64,000 bases of DNA from Diadophis punctatus similis (GCA_023053685.1 JALIGW010000058.1:2804213-2868212); one strand, 5' to 3'; shown: positions 21,766-33,491, counted from the first letter of the stretch. Program-made: numbers and translations. Notes: a model not told the origin generated them from the sequence alone.

Positions 21766-22289
21766 GCCTAGAGCCCGGATGGGGGGAGGGGGAAAGAGGA
21801 TTGACCTGAAGAAAAAAACCAAGAGGAGACAAGGAGAGGACCCCTTGGAGGTTGGAAGTTCAACCACCAAACAGCTACACTGGTGTTCATACAGTATATG
21901 GGAAAGGGGTCAGGAGAAGTCAAACCAAAGTGACACGTCTAGAAGTGGTGATGGGGGGGGAATGGGGTGCAGTTTTCGGAGTGGAGGAGCAGGGAAGGAG
22001 GAGGAGGAGGATGACGACGACGACGACAATGACGACGACAACTGTGGGGTCCTTGGTGATCTCTGAGTTAGGTTGTTTTCCTGGAGGCGTTTCATGACCC
22101 AACTAGGGAACATCATCAGGGCTAGCATGAAACGTCTGCAAGAAAACAACCAAACTCAGAGACCAGCAAGGACGCCACAGTCCTCCTCCTCCTCTGCAAA
22201 CCCCACTTCCTTCTAGAACTGATGAAATTATCTAGTTGGGTCATGAAATGTCTGCAAGAAAACCACCAAGCTTAGAGAGCATCAAGGAC

Positions 22290-22374
22290 CTCCTCCTCCT
22301 CCTCCTCCTCCTCCTCCTCCTCCTCCTCCTCCTCCTCCTCCTCCTCCTCCTCCTCCTCCTCCTCCTCCTCCTCT
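22290..22374. repeat. (TCC)n microsatellite
   Basis: About 28 TCC triplets, expanded from the linker of the hammerhead-like repeat unit. Confidence 0.95.
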
Positions 22375-22604
22375 TTTCCACAAACCCCACTCCCTTCTAG
22401 CCCTGATGATATTCCCTAGTTGGGTTATGGAACGTCTGCAAGAAAACCACCAAGCTCATAGAGTACCAGGAACCCTACAGTCCTCCTCTTCCTCCTCGTC
22501 TCTGTAAACCCCACTTCCTTCTAGCACTGATGGTGTTACCTAGTTGGGTCATGAAATGTCTGCAAAAAACCCCAACAAAACACAGACAGCACCAGATCCA
22601 ACAG

Positions 22605-22658
22605 TCCTCCTCCTCCTCCTCCTCCTCCTCCTCCTCCTCCTCCTCCTCCTCCTCCTCC
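22605..22658. repeat. (TCC)n microsatellite
   Basis: A second TCC expansion in an equivalent linker position. Confidence 0.95.
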
Positions 22659-22833
22659 CCGCAAACCCCACTCCCTTCTAGCACTCATGATGTTCCCTAG
22701 TCAGGTCATGAAACGTCTGCAAGAAAACGACCAAACTCAGAGCACGCCAAGGACGGCACCCAATTTCCAATTTATTCTGAGTTCGTCGAGTGGAGTTCCT
22801 TAGAGAGGCCTCCCCCCCACCAATCTCTCTCTA

Positions 22834-23982
<1,149 letters not shown>

Positions 23983-23989
23983 ATATGCC

Positions 23990-24061
23990 CAGCAAACAAA
24001 CAAACAAACAAACAAACAAACAAACAAACAAACAAACAAACAAACAAACAAACAAACAAAC
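23990..24061. repeat. (AAAC)n microsatellite
   Basis: About 17 AAAC units. Confidence 0.95.
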
Positions 24062-24784
24062 CAGAATCTGTCTCCATATCAGCAAAAAAACCCAGATAGG
24101 AACAAAGAAAATGCCTGTAAGTCTGTTTCTAAATTCCCACGATGGCGATGCAAAGGGACTATTTTTAGGGCGAGGAAAAAAGGAAAAAAACGGAGCAAAA
24201 ATAGGGGTTGTTTTTAAAAAAACAAACAAAAACCTGTGCATCATTTTTTTTAAAAAAATCAGGCTTTTAATGAAATCTGGATCGTCAGAACTGGGTGGGG
24301 AAATATTTATGCAGCTGCGTCCTTGAAATACGCAAAGCTTGTTGGGATTCAGATATTAACCACTCGACATTTTGCGGCTCGCTGGCAATCAAGCTTAATT
24401 CACAGAGTGGAGAAAATAGTCCCGGTTAAATCTGGCGCCTGTAAAGGCAGGATTTGCATTTTTTTTTTGTGCCATTCATATTCTCCCAGAATTGGCGTGA
24501 TGCAGAGAGGTCATCGGCCAAGGTTGTTGGCTCAGTTTAGCTGCATTCCCCGCTGCTTCCTGGAAAGCGCCGAAATTAAAACCTTTTGCCGTCCCTCCCC
24601 TCTTGGGCATTTTAGGTACCCAGCCATATCTGCACTCCGTCCCCCCATTGAAAAAAATCACCCCCTAACTTCTATTTCAGGCAGAAGGGTCTCCATTACA
24701 CTGAAAATATCACATTTGCTGGTTTCTCATTTTTTCCTGAATCGCGAAAGCAGGGCTGGTAAGTTAAAAAAGGTGGATTATTCA
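24062..24784. other. Unassigned intron 1 sequence
   Basis: No gene or well-known repeat is recognised. Confidence 0.4.
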
Positions 24785-25270
24785 GCCCTTTTTATTTATT
24801 CGTTTGCATCCTGATTTATTGTTTCTGCAAAGAACTCAAGGAGGTGAACACATACAACACCTCCTTGCTCCTTCTGTTTTGCCCACAACAACAACAACAA
24901 CACGACAAAGTTGGCTGGACTGAGAGAGAGCAACTGGGCCAAAATCACTCGGTTAGCTTTCATGCTTAAGGTGGGACTAGAATTCATTGTTTCCTGGTGA
25001 TTGGCCCAAAGTCACCCAGTCAACTTTCATGCCTAAGGCAGGACTAGAACTCACCATCTCCTGGTGATGGGCACAAAGTCACCCAGCTGGTTTTTGCGCC
25101 AAAGGCGGGACTAGAACTCACCGTCTCCTGGTGATTGGCCCAAAGTCACCCAGCTGGCTTTCATGCCTAAGGCGGGACTACAACTCATTGTCTCCTGGTG
25201 ATTTTCCCAAAGTCACTCAGCCGGCTTTCATGCCTAAAACGGGACTAGAACTCACCATCTCCCAATTTCT
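24785..25270 (-). mobile_element. MIR-like SINE with five-fold tandem core
   Basis: Begins CTTTTTATTTATTCGTTTGC and carries about five direct repeats of a 63-base unit (GGTGATTGGCCCAAAGTCAC then CCTAAGGCGGGACTAGAACT) from 24940 to 25260. Confidence 0.7.
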
Positions 25271-25527
25271 GGCTGAGTTCCCACCACAGACACAGCCCTT
25301 GTAAAATTAAGTGAGATTAAAACTCTCCAAATTTAGCATCCTGCTGCATAAGTGTGAGACCTTCCGCTTCTTGTTGGCTGACACACACTGGATTCCTCGT
25401 TGTCGTACGTGCCCTGCCACCACCAATTGTTCTCAGTGTTGGGAAATTCCTCCTTAGTTCCCCGTTGCTTCTCTCTTTGATTAGTTTCCATCCATTGCTT
25501 CTTGTCCTGCCTTCAGGGGCTTTGGAG

Positions 25528-25641
25528 CAGGGGTCCCCAACCTTGGCAACTTTAAGACTTGTGGACTTCAACTCCGCTGGCTCAGGAATTCTGGGAGTTG
25601 AAGTCCACAAGTCTTAAAGTTGCCAAGGTTGGAGACCCCTG
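25528..25641. mobile_element. Palindromic MITE inserted in CR1
   Basis: 114 bases with ends CAGGGGTCCCCAACCTTGGC and AAGGTTGGAGACCCCTG. Flanks CTTTGGAG and TTTTGGAG match at 7 of 8. Confidence 0.9.
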
Positions 25642-25845
25642 TTTTGGAGACTAGGGTAACCCCCTCTTCTTTGTGGCAGCCCCTCAAATATTGGAAGACA
25701 GCTATCATGTAACCCTCGTCCTTCTTTTCTTTAGACTAGAGTCACTAGACATATCCAATTCCTGCAACCATTCCTTGTATATTTTAACCACCAGCCCCTT
25801 CATTATCTTTGTTGCTCTTCTCTGCACTCTTTATAGAGTCTCCAC

Positions 25846-25955
25846 CAATGTTCCCTCTAAGCTGCGCGGCTGTGCAGCCCCGCACATGATAAAAAAATGC
25901 CGTGCAGCAGTTTCCAACTGCCGCACGGCGTTTTCTAATGTCAGAGGGAACATTG
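25846..25955. mobile_element. hAT-like element, family d, perfect 8-bp TSD
   Basis: 110 bases with ends CAATGTTCCCTCTAAG and CAGAGGGAACATTG, flanked by GTCTCCAC at 25838-25845 and 25956-25963. CG-rich inside with CTGCGCGGCTGTGCAG. Confidence 0.9.
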
Positions 25956-26040
25956 GTCTCCACGTCTTTTCTACGTCATGGTGACCAAAATTGGCCCACA
26001 AGGTCCTGAGTGGTGGACCAGGAGAAAAACCTCTCCTGCC

Positions 26041-26172
26041 ACACTCTCCACCATAAGGAGCCTACAACAGTCATCAATGCGAGGACTGCTTTGTAAATTA
26101 TAGTTTCCCAGTGCTGTTGTAACTTTGAACTGTCACTAAATGAACAGTCGTTAAGCGGAGGACAGCCTGCAA
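26041..26172 (-). repeat. TA-MITE fragment
   Basis: Contains CTGTCACTAAATGAACAGTC and ends TTAAGCGGAGGACAGCCTG. Confidence 0.6.
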
Positions 26173-26274
26173 ACGGCTGGCTGAGGAATTCTGAGAGTTA
26201 AAGGCCACTCAGCGAAAGGATGAGAAAGACCCAGGTTGAGAAACACAGGTTTACGTTGCTGTGTGAAGCCAGCC

Positions 26275-26515
26275 TAATCCTTTGCTTGATTAAAGGGGTT
26301 GGACTAGAAGACCTCTGATGTCCCTTCAACTCTTGTTATTCTGTAATTCTATAAGGGCCTCCTGCTTGAGCAAGGGGCTGGACTAGAGGACCTCCAAGGT
26401 CCCTTCCAACTGTTCTTATTCTGTAATTCTGTAAGGGTCTCCTCTCCTGTTTGAGCAGGGGGTTGGACTAGAAGACCTCCGAGGTCCCTTCCAACCCTGT
26501 TATTCTGTCTGGCGA
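26275..26515 (+). mobile_element. CR1 3' tail, three tandem copies
   Basis: GGTTGGACTAGAAGACCTC-type tails recur at about 26298, 26370 and 26460, each ending in TTATTCTGTAATTCT-like sequence. Confidence 0.8.
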
Positions 26516-27150
26516 TGCTGTTCCGGGATGAAAGGAAGGGAGAAGGTTCCTCCCCCCTCCATTCATTACCCTGTAATATAATATTATTTTCCATTTCTGA
26601 GCCCCGGCAGCTGAGCCACACGCATCTTCCAAGGAAGGGTTGAAAAAAACCTGGCTGGTTTCTTGGCCCCTTCTCCATTCAGCGCTTCCGAAAGCAATTC
26701 AGGGCATCAGCAAAACGCTGGAGCTTTTGGGAAGCTGGGAATTTTTCCAAAACCCATTAAAAAAAAATCCATCTCTCTCTCTAGCCCCTCTGACCTTTCT
26801 CTGCTGAGTCTCTCAAGTCTGGAACAAACCCAGCCAGCCAGAGCACCAGGGTTTTCTTCCAAAGTGAGCAGATGTTTTCCAACGTTGGGCCGCGTTCACA
26901 CAACACACAAGCCCAGGATATGTGTGTGTCTGTCTGTGTGTGTGTGTGGGGGGGGAAGTTCCCACAGGCTACGCGAGCCGGAAAATTATATTTTGCTTTA
27001 ACCCGGTTTTGCTTTTTTAAGAAGTTCCATCATGTTTGTTCAGCCGGGATTTCGGGAGTTGTGTGAACGCAGCCAAAAGGGGGGATTTGAGCTGCATTTT
27101 GCAGATTTTTTTACTTTGCAAAAGTCAAAAAACGTTTTCAGGCCAAAGTA
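26516..27150. other. Unassigned intron 1 sequence
   Basis: A small GT run lies at 26920-26950. No gene recognised. Confidence 0.4.
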
Positions 27151-27540
27151 CAGGTAGCTCTCGACCTACGTCAGTTCATTTAGGGACCAAAGTGACAACG
27201 GCACTGAAAAAAAGTGACAAATTATTGTTTTTCACACTTATGACCGTTGCAACATCCCCAGGGTCATGTGATCAGAATTCAGAGGTTTGGCATCTGGCTC
27301 ACATTTATGACGTTTGGAGTGTCCCAGGGGTCATGCGACCCCCTTTTGCGACCTAAACAGAGTCAATGGGGAAGCCAGATTCACTTCACAACCGTGTTAC
27401 TAACTGAACAACGGCAGTGATCCACTTCACAACGGTGGCAAGAAAGGTTGTAAAATGGGGGCAAAACTCATTTAACAAATGTCTTGCTTAGCGACAGAAA
27501 CTTTGGGCTCAATTGTGGTCGTAAGTCAAGGGCTGCCTGC
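27151..27540 (-). repeat. TA-MITE, reverse orientation
   Basis: TA then CAGGTAGCTCTCGACCTACG; ends GGTCGTAAGTCAAGGGCTGC. Confidence 0.75.
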
Positions 27541-27837
27541 AGCAGAAAGGCTTAGATTTATTCTAGGTCTCATTGCAAAGATCCTCGATGAAGTGAGTGA
27601 CAATTCTTGGTTCAGAGAAAAGTCCTTGTGGACTTTCCATACAACACCCTCACCACCTCCAGGGGGAAACTGTCATTTGCTCAGTCCCTGCACTTTGCTT
27701 CATGTTGTTCCTACAACCTCTGCTTACTCAGCAGGATAGGCAACTGGCAGCTGTTCCAGGTGGTTTGTTCCCACCCCCTCAACTGAGAACAGCTACTCAA
27801 AACCCATGATTCTCTGGTTAGCTACCTCTCTTCCATG
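27541..27837. other. Unassigned intron 1 sequence
   Basis: No recognisable feature. Confidence 0.4.
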
Positions 27838-28690
27838 GCATTCCTTCCTTCCTGCCTCCCTTCCCTGTCCCTCTCTCTCCTTCCTTCCTTCCTTCCTTCC
27901 CTGTCCCTCTCTCTCCTTCCTTCCTCCCTTCTCCTCTCCCTCGCTTCCTCTTCCTTCCTTCCTTCCTTCCTGCCTCCCTTCTTCCTTCCTTCCTCCCTCC
28001 CTTCCTCTCTCCCTTCCTTCTTTCCTTCCCTGTCCCTCTCCCTCTTTCCTTCCTCCCTTCTCCTCTCCCTCGCTTCCTCTCCTTCCTTCCTTCCTCTCTC
28101 CCTTGCTTCCTTCCTTCCTTCTCCTTCCTTCCTTCCTTCTTTCCTTCCCTGTCCCTCTCCCTCCTCCCTTCCTACCTTCTCCTCTCCCTCGCTTCCTCTT
28201 CCTTCCTTCCTCCCTCCCTCTCTCCCTCGCTTCCTTCCTTCCTTCCTTCCCTGTTCCTCTCTCTCCTTCCTTCCTTCCTTCCTTCCTTCCCTGTCCCTCT
28301 CCTTCCTTCCTCCCTTCTTCCTTCCTTCCTCCCTTCCTTCCTCTCTCCCTTCCTTCCTTCCTTCTTTCCTTCCCTGTCCCTCTCCCTCCTCCCTTCCTCC
28401 CTTCTTCTCTCCCTCGCTTCCTCTCCTTCCTTCCTTCCTTCCTCTCTCCCTTGCTTCCTTCCTTCTCCTTCCTTCCTCCATTCCTTCCTTCCTTCCCTGT
28501 CCCTGTCCCTCCTCCCTTCCTCCCTTGTCCTCTCCCTCGCTTCCTCTCCTTCCTTCCTCCCTCCCTCTCTCCCTCGCTTCCTTCCTTCCTTCCTTCCTTC
28601 CTTCCTTCCTTCCTTCCTTCCTTCCTTCCTCCTCTCATTTCTCTCTCTTTCTCCCTCCCTCCTTTCCTCCCTCCCCCTCCCTCCCTCCTC
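27838..28690. repeat. Long polypyrimidine (CCTT)n tract, about 850 bases
   Basis: CTTC/CCTT/CCCT repeats containing a higher-order block of about 110-130 bases (CTTCCCTGTCCCTCTC ... CCCTCGCTTCCTCT) seen several times. All six frames are open over long stretches only because the sequence is two-letter. It lies in XKR7 intron 1. Confidence 0.95.
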
Positions 28691-29392
28691 ACATTAATTT
28701 CCATGAAGTTTCTTTATGAAAGATTCCCAGGAAAGTTGCCCCTATTATGGGTTACGTTGGCCTTCCTACCACATTTACAACTCTTGGGAGCCCAAGTCTG
28801 GGTTAACATTGGCTTATTGATCAAATAAACCACGCTTGCCTGCCTTTACACAACACCAAGCCACAAATCCTTCCTTGTTTAGAAAACTGGGCTTGTCAAC
28901 ATGGTTTAGCAGAAGTCAGGCAGCTCAAAGTTATACACAGACCCTCGTCGGCAGCTTCCAAACTTCAGAAAGATGGATAAATGATGAGAAGCTCTCCTTA
29001 CGGGTACCAAGGAGCTCTTAAGCAACAAATCAGGATCCAAAAAAGGTAAGGTTTCAAGGCAGAGATTCTGCTTGCTTAAAATCCCAGCTGCTGCAAAACG
29101 GTGTGATCATGGTGTTTGGGTGGGATTAAGGAAGGAAATGAGTTCAAGATTTAAAACCTTCACTTTATCCCCTAAAGCTTCTCAAAATCCAAAGATGAAA
29201 ACAGCCGAACGCTTCAGCCCCAATATCACCGGGTTGCTGACCATCTGAAGAAAGGATCAGAAGCTACAGTGAGACCGGGATGTCGTCATGGGCACCACTC
29301 ACCCAGGGCTGGCACCACTGGAACAATGCCCAGCCTCGCCATGTCCTTGGAGCATGGATGTCTCCGTTGTTGGGTATTTCAGACATGGCAAC
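28691..29392. other. Unassigned intron 1 sequence
   Basis: No gene, RNA or repeat recognised. Confidence 0.4.
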
Positions 29393-29585
29393 CAATGTTC
29401 CCTGTAGCATCAGAAAAGGGTGCGCGGCAGTTAGAAACTGCCGCGCGGCGTTCTTTTATGTGCACAGCCGCACAGGCGCACAGCCTCTGCCATTAGAAAA
29501 TGCCACGCGGAAGTTATAAACTTTCACGCGGCATTCTCTTGTTACGTGTGCGGCCGCGCGGCCGTGCAACTTAGAGGGAACAGTG
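29393..29585. mobile_element. hAT-like element, family d, perfect 8-bp TSD
   Basis: 193 bases, ends CAATGTTCCCTGTAG and TTAGAGGGAACAGTG, flanked by ATGGCAAC at 29385-29392 and 29586-29593. It carries several GCCGCGCGGC palindromes. Confidence 0.9.
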
Positions 29586-29614
29586 ATGGCAACCCCTTGC
29601 TGCCTTCTGTAGCA

Positions 29615-30017
29615 CAGTGTTTCTCAATTTGACAACTTTAAGACGGGTGGACTTCAACTCCCAGAATTCCCCACCCAGCTTCTATGACAGGTGGATGTAA
29701 ACTCCCAGAATTCCCCACTCAGCATGCTTTAAGACGGGTGGGATTCTACTCCCAGAATTTCCTAGCCTGCATGCTTTAAGATGGGGGGTGGACTTCAACT
29801 CCCAGAATTTCCCATCCAGCTTCTTTGACAGGTGGATTTCAACTGCCAGAATTCCCCACTCAACATGGTTTTAGACGGGGTGGACTTCAACTCCCAGAAT
29901 TCCCCACCCAGCTTCTATGACAGGTGGACTTCAACTCCCAGAATTAAACTTTGCTGGCTGGGGAATTCTGGGAGTTGAAGTCCACCCATTTTCAAGTTGT
30001 CAAGTTGAGAAACAGTG
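29615..30017. mobile_element. Palindromic MITE with amplified arm (minisatellite)
   Basis: The outer ends CAGTGTTTCTCAATTTGACA and TTGAGAAACAGTG pair. Inside, a unit of about 50-60 bases with GGACTTCAACTCCCAGAATT repeats six or seven times in one direction, then one inverted arm closes the element. Flanks CTGTAGCA and CTGCAGGA match at 6 of 8. Confidence 0.8.
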
Positions 30018-30038
30018 CTGCAGGATGTTGGGTTAGGG

Positions 30039-30167
30039 CAGAGGTCTTCAAACTTGGCAACTTTAAGACTTGTGGACCAACTCTCAGAATTCTCCAGCTA
30101 TGCTGGCTGGAGAATTCTGGGAGTTGAAGTCCACAGGTCTTAAAGTTGCCAAGTTTGGGGACCCCTG
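30039..30167. mobile_element. Palindromic MITE
   Basis: 129 bases with ends CAGAGGTCTTCAAACTTGGC and AAGTTTGGGGACCCCTG. Flanks GGTTAGGG and GGTTAGGA match at 7 of 8. Confidence 0.85.
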
Positions 30168-30289
30168 GGTTAGGATTAGGGTACAAGAAGTACAACTTTC
30201 CCAACTCTCCTGCATTCTCAAACAGACGTGTTAAAAAATGTATTTTCATATTTCAATTGTTGCCTGGAGATGTTCTTCAGAACCATATA

Positions 30290-30671
30290 CAGGTAGTCCT
30301 TGACTTACAAGAGTTCGTTTAGTGACCGTTCCAAGTTACGGCAGCATTGAAAAAAGTGACTTAGGACCATTTTTCACACTTACAACCTTCGCAGCATCCC
30401 CATGGTCCCGTGATCAAAATTCAGATGCTTGACCACTGACTCACATTTATGACGGTCACAGTGTCCCGGGGTCACGTGATCCCCGTTTGCGAACCTCCCA
30501 ACAAGCAAAGGCAATGGGGAAGCCTGATTCGCTTAGTGACAGTGTGACTAACTTATCAACTGCTGTGCTTCACTTAGCAACAGGGGCAAGAAAAAGCGTA
30601 AAGAGAGGCAGAACTCACTTAAGAAATGTCTCGCTTAGTGTGGGCTCAATTGTGGTCAAGGATGACCCGTA
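30290..30671 (-). repeat. TA-MITE, reverse orientation
   Basis: TA then CAGGTAGTCCTTGACTTAC; interior as for the family; right end degraded. Confidence 0.75.
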
Positions 30672-30942
30672 ACATTTAACAACAGAATAAACCTTACAGA
30701 AATCCCCTAAAATAGCCTAACTGCCAAGAACACACATGTAACATAACCACAAGCAAAAACTTGACTCACTTGTGCTATCCGAACCAAAGGCTTGAGATGG
30801 CAAAAACTGAATTTTTAATGCCTTGTGAAACGCTAGCAAACCTGAAATAAAACTGATTTTTTGGGGGGGAAGATGTGAAGTATTGTAGAAACAGCCCATG
30901 TGCAGAGTGCAAAAGACACCATATTTCCTCCCATTCAAAATA
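30672..30942. other. Unassigned intron 1 sequence
   Basis: No recognisable feature. Confidence 0.4.
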
Positions 30943-31497
30943 CAGGTGGTCCTTGACTTACAGCCAGTGGTGGTATTTAGCCGGTTCGCACCGGTTCAGG
31001 AGAACCGCTTGTTAACTTTCTGAGCAGTTTGGCAAAATCGGCTGTTGGGAGAAATCTCCTTCCAACAGCCTTTCGTTTTTCCCACCTTACGGGGTTAATC
31101 CTGTGAGGAAGGAGGCGTTCTGGTGTGCCTCTGTGTGTTGTTTCTAGCCTATTCATTTAGTGGCCGTTTGAGCTTACGACGGCACTGAAAAAAGTGACCG
31201 TTTTTCACACAACCTTTGCAGCATCCCCATTGTCGCAGGATCAGAATTCAGACGCTTGGCAACTGACTCATATTTATGACGGTCGCAGTTTTACGACCTT
31301 CTGACAAGCCAAGTCAATGAGGAAGCCAGATTCGCTTCACGATCGTATTCTTAACGTCACAGCTGCAATGATTCACTTAACAACTGTGGCAAGAAAGGAC
31401 AGAAAAATGGGGCAAAAACATTGAACTATTGAACAACTGTCTCATTTAGCAGCAGAAATATTAGGCTCAATAATGTCATAAGTCAAGGACCACCCTC
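30943..31497 (-). repeat. TA-MITE interrupted by a family-b remnant
   Basis: Begins CAGGTGGTCCTTGACTTAC. It is interrupted from about 30966 to 31155 by sequence starting CAGTGGTGGTATTTAGCCGG (family-b end), then resumes at TTCATTTAGTGGCCG. Confidence 0.65.
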
Positions 31498-31653
31498 TAA
31501 TGTTTCTTTTGCACTCCAGTGGGAAACTTGACCCAGTTTGGAGCCTCAGATCCAACCGGTATCTGGCCCAATCAAGCTTCATTCATGCCTGGTTTTAAAC
31601 TGGCTTCTTTTCAGAATTTCAAATATTCCCTTAAGTATGCAGTGAGCAATTTA

Positions 31654-32059
31654 CAGGTGATCCTTGACTTAGGACTACAATTGAGCCCAGAACTTATGTT
31701 GCTAAGCGAGAAATTTGTTAAGTGAATAAATTAACCTTAAATTAAGTGCTTTGTCCCATTTTATGACTTTTCTTGCCAATGTTGTCAAATGAATCCCTGC
31801 AGTCCTTTACATTAGTAACACGGTCGTTAAGTGAACCTGGCTTCCCTGTGGATTTTGCTTGTCATAAGGTCGCAAAAGGGGATCACGTGACACTGCAACT
31901 GTCATAAATAAGAACCAGTTGTCCAGCATGTAAACCACATGACTCTGGGGAATGCTGCAATGGTCATAAGTGTGAAACACGGTCCTAAGTCACTTTTTTT
32001 AGTGCCATTGTAACTTCAAACAGCCAGTAAACGAACTGTTGTAAGTCAAGAGCTACCTG
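31654..32059 (+). repeat. TA-MITE
   Basis: Starts CAGGTGATCCTTGACTTAGG and ends GTAAGTCAAGAGCTACCTG followed by TA. Confidence 0.8.
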
Positions 32060-32138
32060 TACTCTGCTCATAAGCAGTTGATTTTGCATTCTGCTCCCTC
32101 AGCTGCCTTGCTTAATAATTTGGGGGCAGGTGGAGAAT

Positions 32139-32187
32139 ATAGAATAGAATAGAATAGAATAGAATAGAATAGAATAGAATAGAATAA
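32139..32187. repeat. (AGAAT)n microsatellite grown from a CR1 tail
   Basis: About ten AGAAT units directly abut the 3' end of the antisense CR1 at 32188. Confidence 0.9.
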
Positions 32188-32450
32188 ACAGAGCTGGACG
32201 GGACCTTGGAGGTCTTCTAGTCCAACCCACTGCTTAGGCAGGAAACCCTACACTACTTCAGACAAATGGTTATCCAACCTCTTCTTAAAAACTTCCAGTG
32301 TTGGAGCATTCACAACTTCTGTTCCACTGATTAATTGTTCTAACTGTCAGGAAATTTCTCCTTACTTCTAAGTTGCTTCTCTCCTGGATTAGTTTCCACC
32401 CATTTCTTAATGTCCAAAGAGCCAGGAACAGCATCCCTAAAAATCTCCAA
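32188..32450 (-). mobile_element. CR1 3' end fragment
   Basis: Antisense CR1: AGAGCTGGACGGGACCTTGG, then CTTCTAGTCCAACCCACTG, then TTAATTGTTCTAACTGTCAG. Confidence 0.85.
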
Positions 32451-32830
32451 TAGTGACCGGCCCAAATCTCCTTTTCACCACCCTTCCATGGGGCATTCCC
32501 CCCCAATGCAAGGAAAATTCAGATTTACGTGAGGTTGCACGCCAAGGAAATCCATTGGGAACTGCTTTTCTTCCTTCCCTTTGCTTTTCCCTGGTCAGTT
32601 CCACATGTCAGCAGCTTGTTTTTTGCTCAGAGCGGAAGAAGCTCCTTGGATGAGAAGCGAAACGCCTTCAAAGAATAACCAGAAAGTCCAGTTGCCTCTT
32701 GAAAAAGCACCTTTGGGACAACTGTGATCTGGATAACTGAGAATCTCCATAGATAAATCCAGGGTCTCTTTCGACTTTGCCTTGACCAGTGTCTTCTCCT
32801 GCCAAAAGTTGAACTAGAGAAGAGAACGCT
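32451..32830 (+). mobile_element. PLE tail fragment with degraded hammerhead-like motif
   Basis: From about 32630 it matches the sequence at 59850-59990: a motif at 32633-32666 (CGGAAGA box, stem GCUCCU/AGAAGC with one mismatch, GAAAC), then AGTCCAGTTGCCTCTTGAAA and GGATAACTGAGAATCTCCAT. The first 180 bases are unassigned. Confidence 0.55.
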
Positions 32831-32838
32831 CTCTAGAG

Positions 32839-33068
32839 CAGAGGTCTCCAACCTTGGCAACTTTAAGACTTGTGGACTTCAACTCCCAGAATACAAGTAT
32901 GAAAGGTGCTAAGTTTGGAGACCCCTGCCCTAGGGCAACCGTGGGCATTTGATGCCCCCTCCCAGGCTACATCCGGCCCTTTGACTGTCCCTATCCAGCA
33001 AAGCTGGCTGAGGAATTCTGGGACTTGAAGTGCACAAGTCTTAAAGTTGCCAAGGTTGGAGACCCCTG
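32839..33068. mobile_element. Composite palindromic MITE, perfect 8-bp TSD
   Basis: Outer ends CAGAGGTCTCCAACCTTGGC and CCAAGGTTGGAGACCCCTG, flanked by CTCTAGAG at 32831-32838 and 33069-33076. A complete-looking shorter end (GTTTGGAGACCCCTG at about 32928) sits inside, so one copy is probably nested in another. Confidence 0.85.
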
Positions 33069-33112
33069 CTCTAGAGTGTGCAAAGCCAGGGCAGGTAAGC
33101 AAGGCCTCACCT

Positions 33113-33290
<178 letters not shown>

Positions 33291-33339
33291 ACTCAGCCTT
33301 GTAGCAGCACGATTCACAAAGAGGCAGACTTTCAGAAAC

Positions 33340-33483
33340 TCATGAAGAAGCAACCTGGAATTAAGGAGAAACTTCCTAACAATGAGAACAATTAACCAGT
33401 GGAACTGCTTGACACCAGAAGTTGTGGTTGCTCCATCACTGGAGGCTTTCAAGAAGGGCCTGGACAGCCACTTGTCTCAAATG
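33340..33483 (+). mobile_element. CR1 3' fragment (left part)
   Basis: AAGGAGAAACTTCCTAACAA and GGAACTGCTTGACACCAGAA, interrupted by the hAT-like element and continued at 33863-33935. Confidence 0.8.
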
Positions 33484-33491
33484 GTCTAGGG

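Larger units (their letters stand above)
22086..22717. ncRNA. Cluster of five hammerhead-like motifs in XKR7 intron 2
   Basis: One minus-strand motif (22086-22119, the sense strand of XKR7) is followed by plus-strand motifs at 22219-22252, 22403-22436, 22527-22560 and 22684-22717, plus a truncated GAAACGTC piece at 22127-22137. Boxes are CTGATGA at 22086, 22219 and 22403, CTGATGG at 22527 and CTCATGA at 22684, so several are decayed. Linkers contain expanded (TCC)n. This is the same family as 5833-7524. Confidence 0.6.
25420..25990 (-). mobile_element. CR1 LINE fragment carrying two short DNA elements
   Basis: Antisense CR1 sequence occupies 25420-25519, 25650-25837 and 25964-25990. It is interrupted by a palindromic MITE (25528-25641) and a family-d element (25846-25955), each with its own octamer duplication. 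Confidence 0.8.

Noticed and set aside
24940..25260. CRISPR-like regular repeats
   Set aside because: Direct copies of a SINE core without unique spacers, in a vertebrate genome.
27793..28828. Very long open frames (up to about 340 codons) on both strands
   Set aside because: They lie in a two-letter CCTT tract that lacks stop codons by composition; the products are simple Ser/Leu/Pro or Arg/Glu/Gly repeats.
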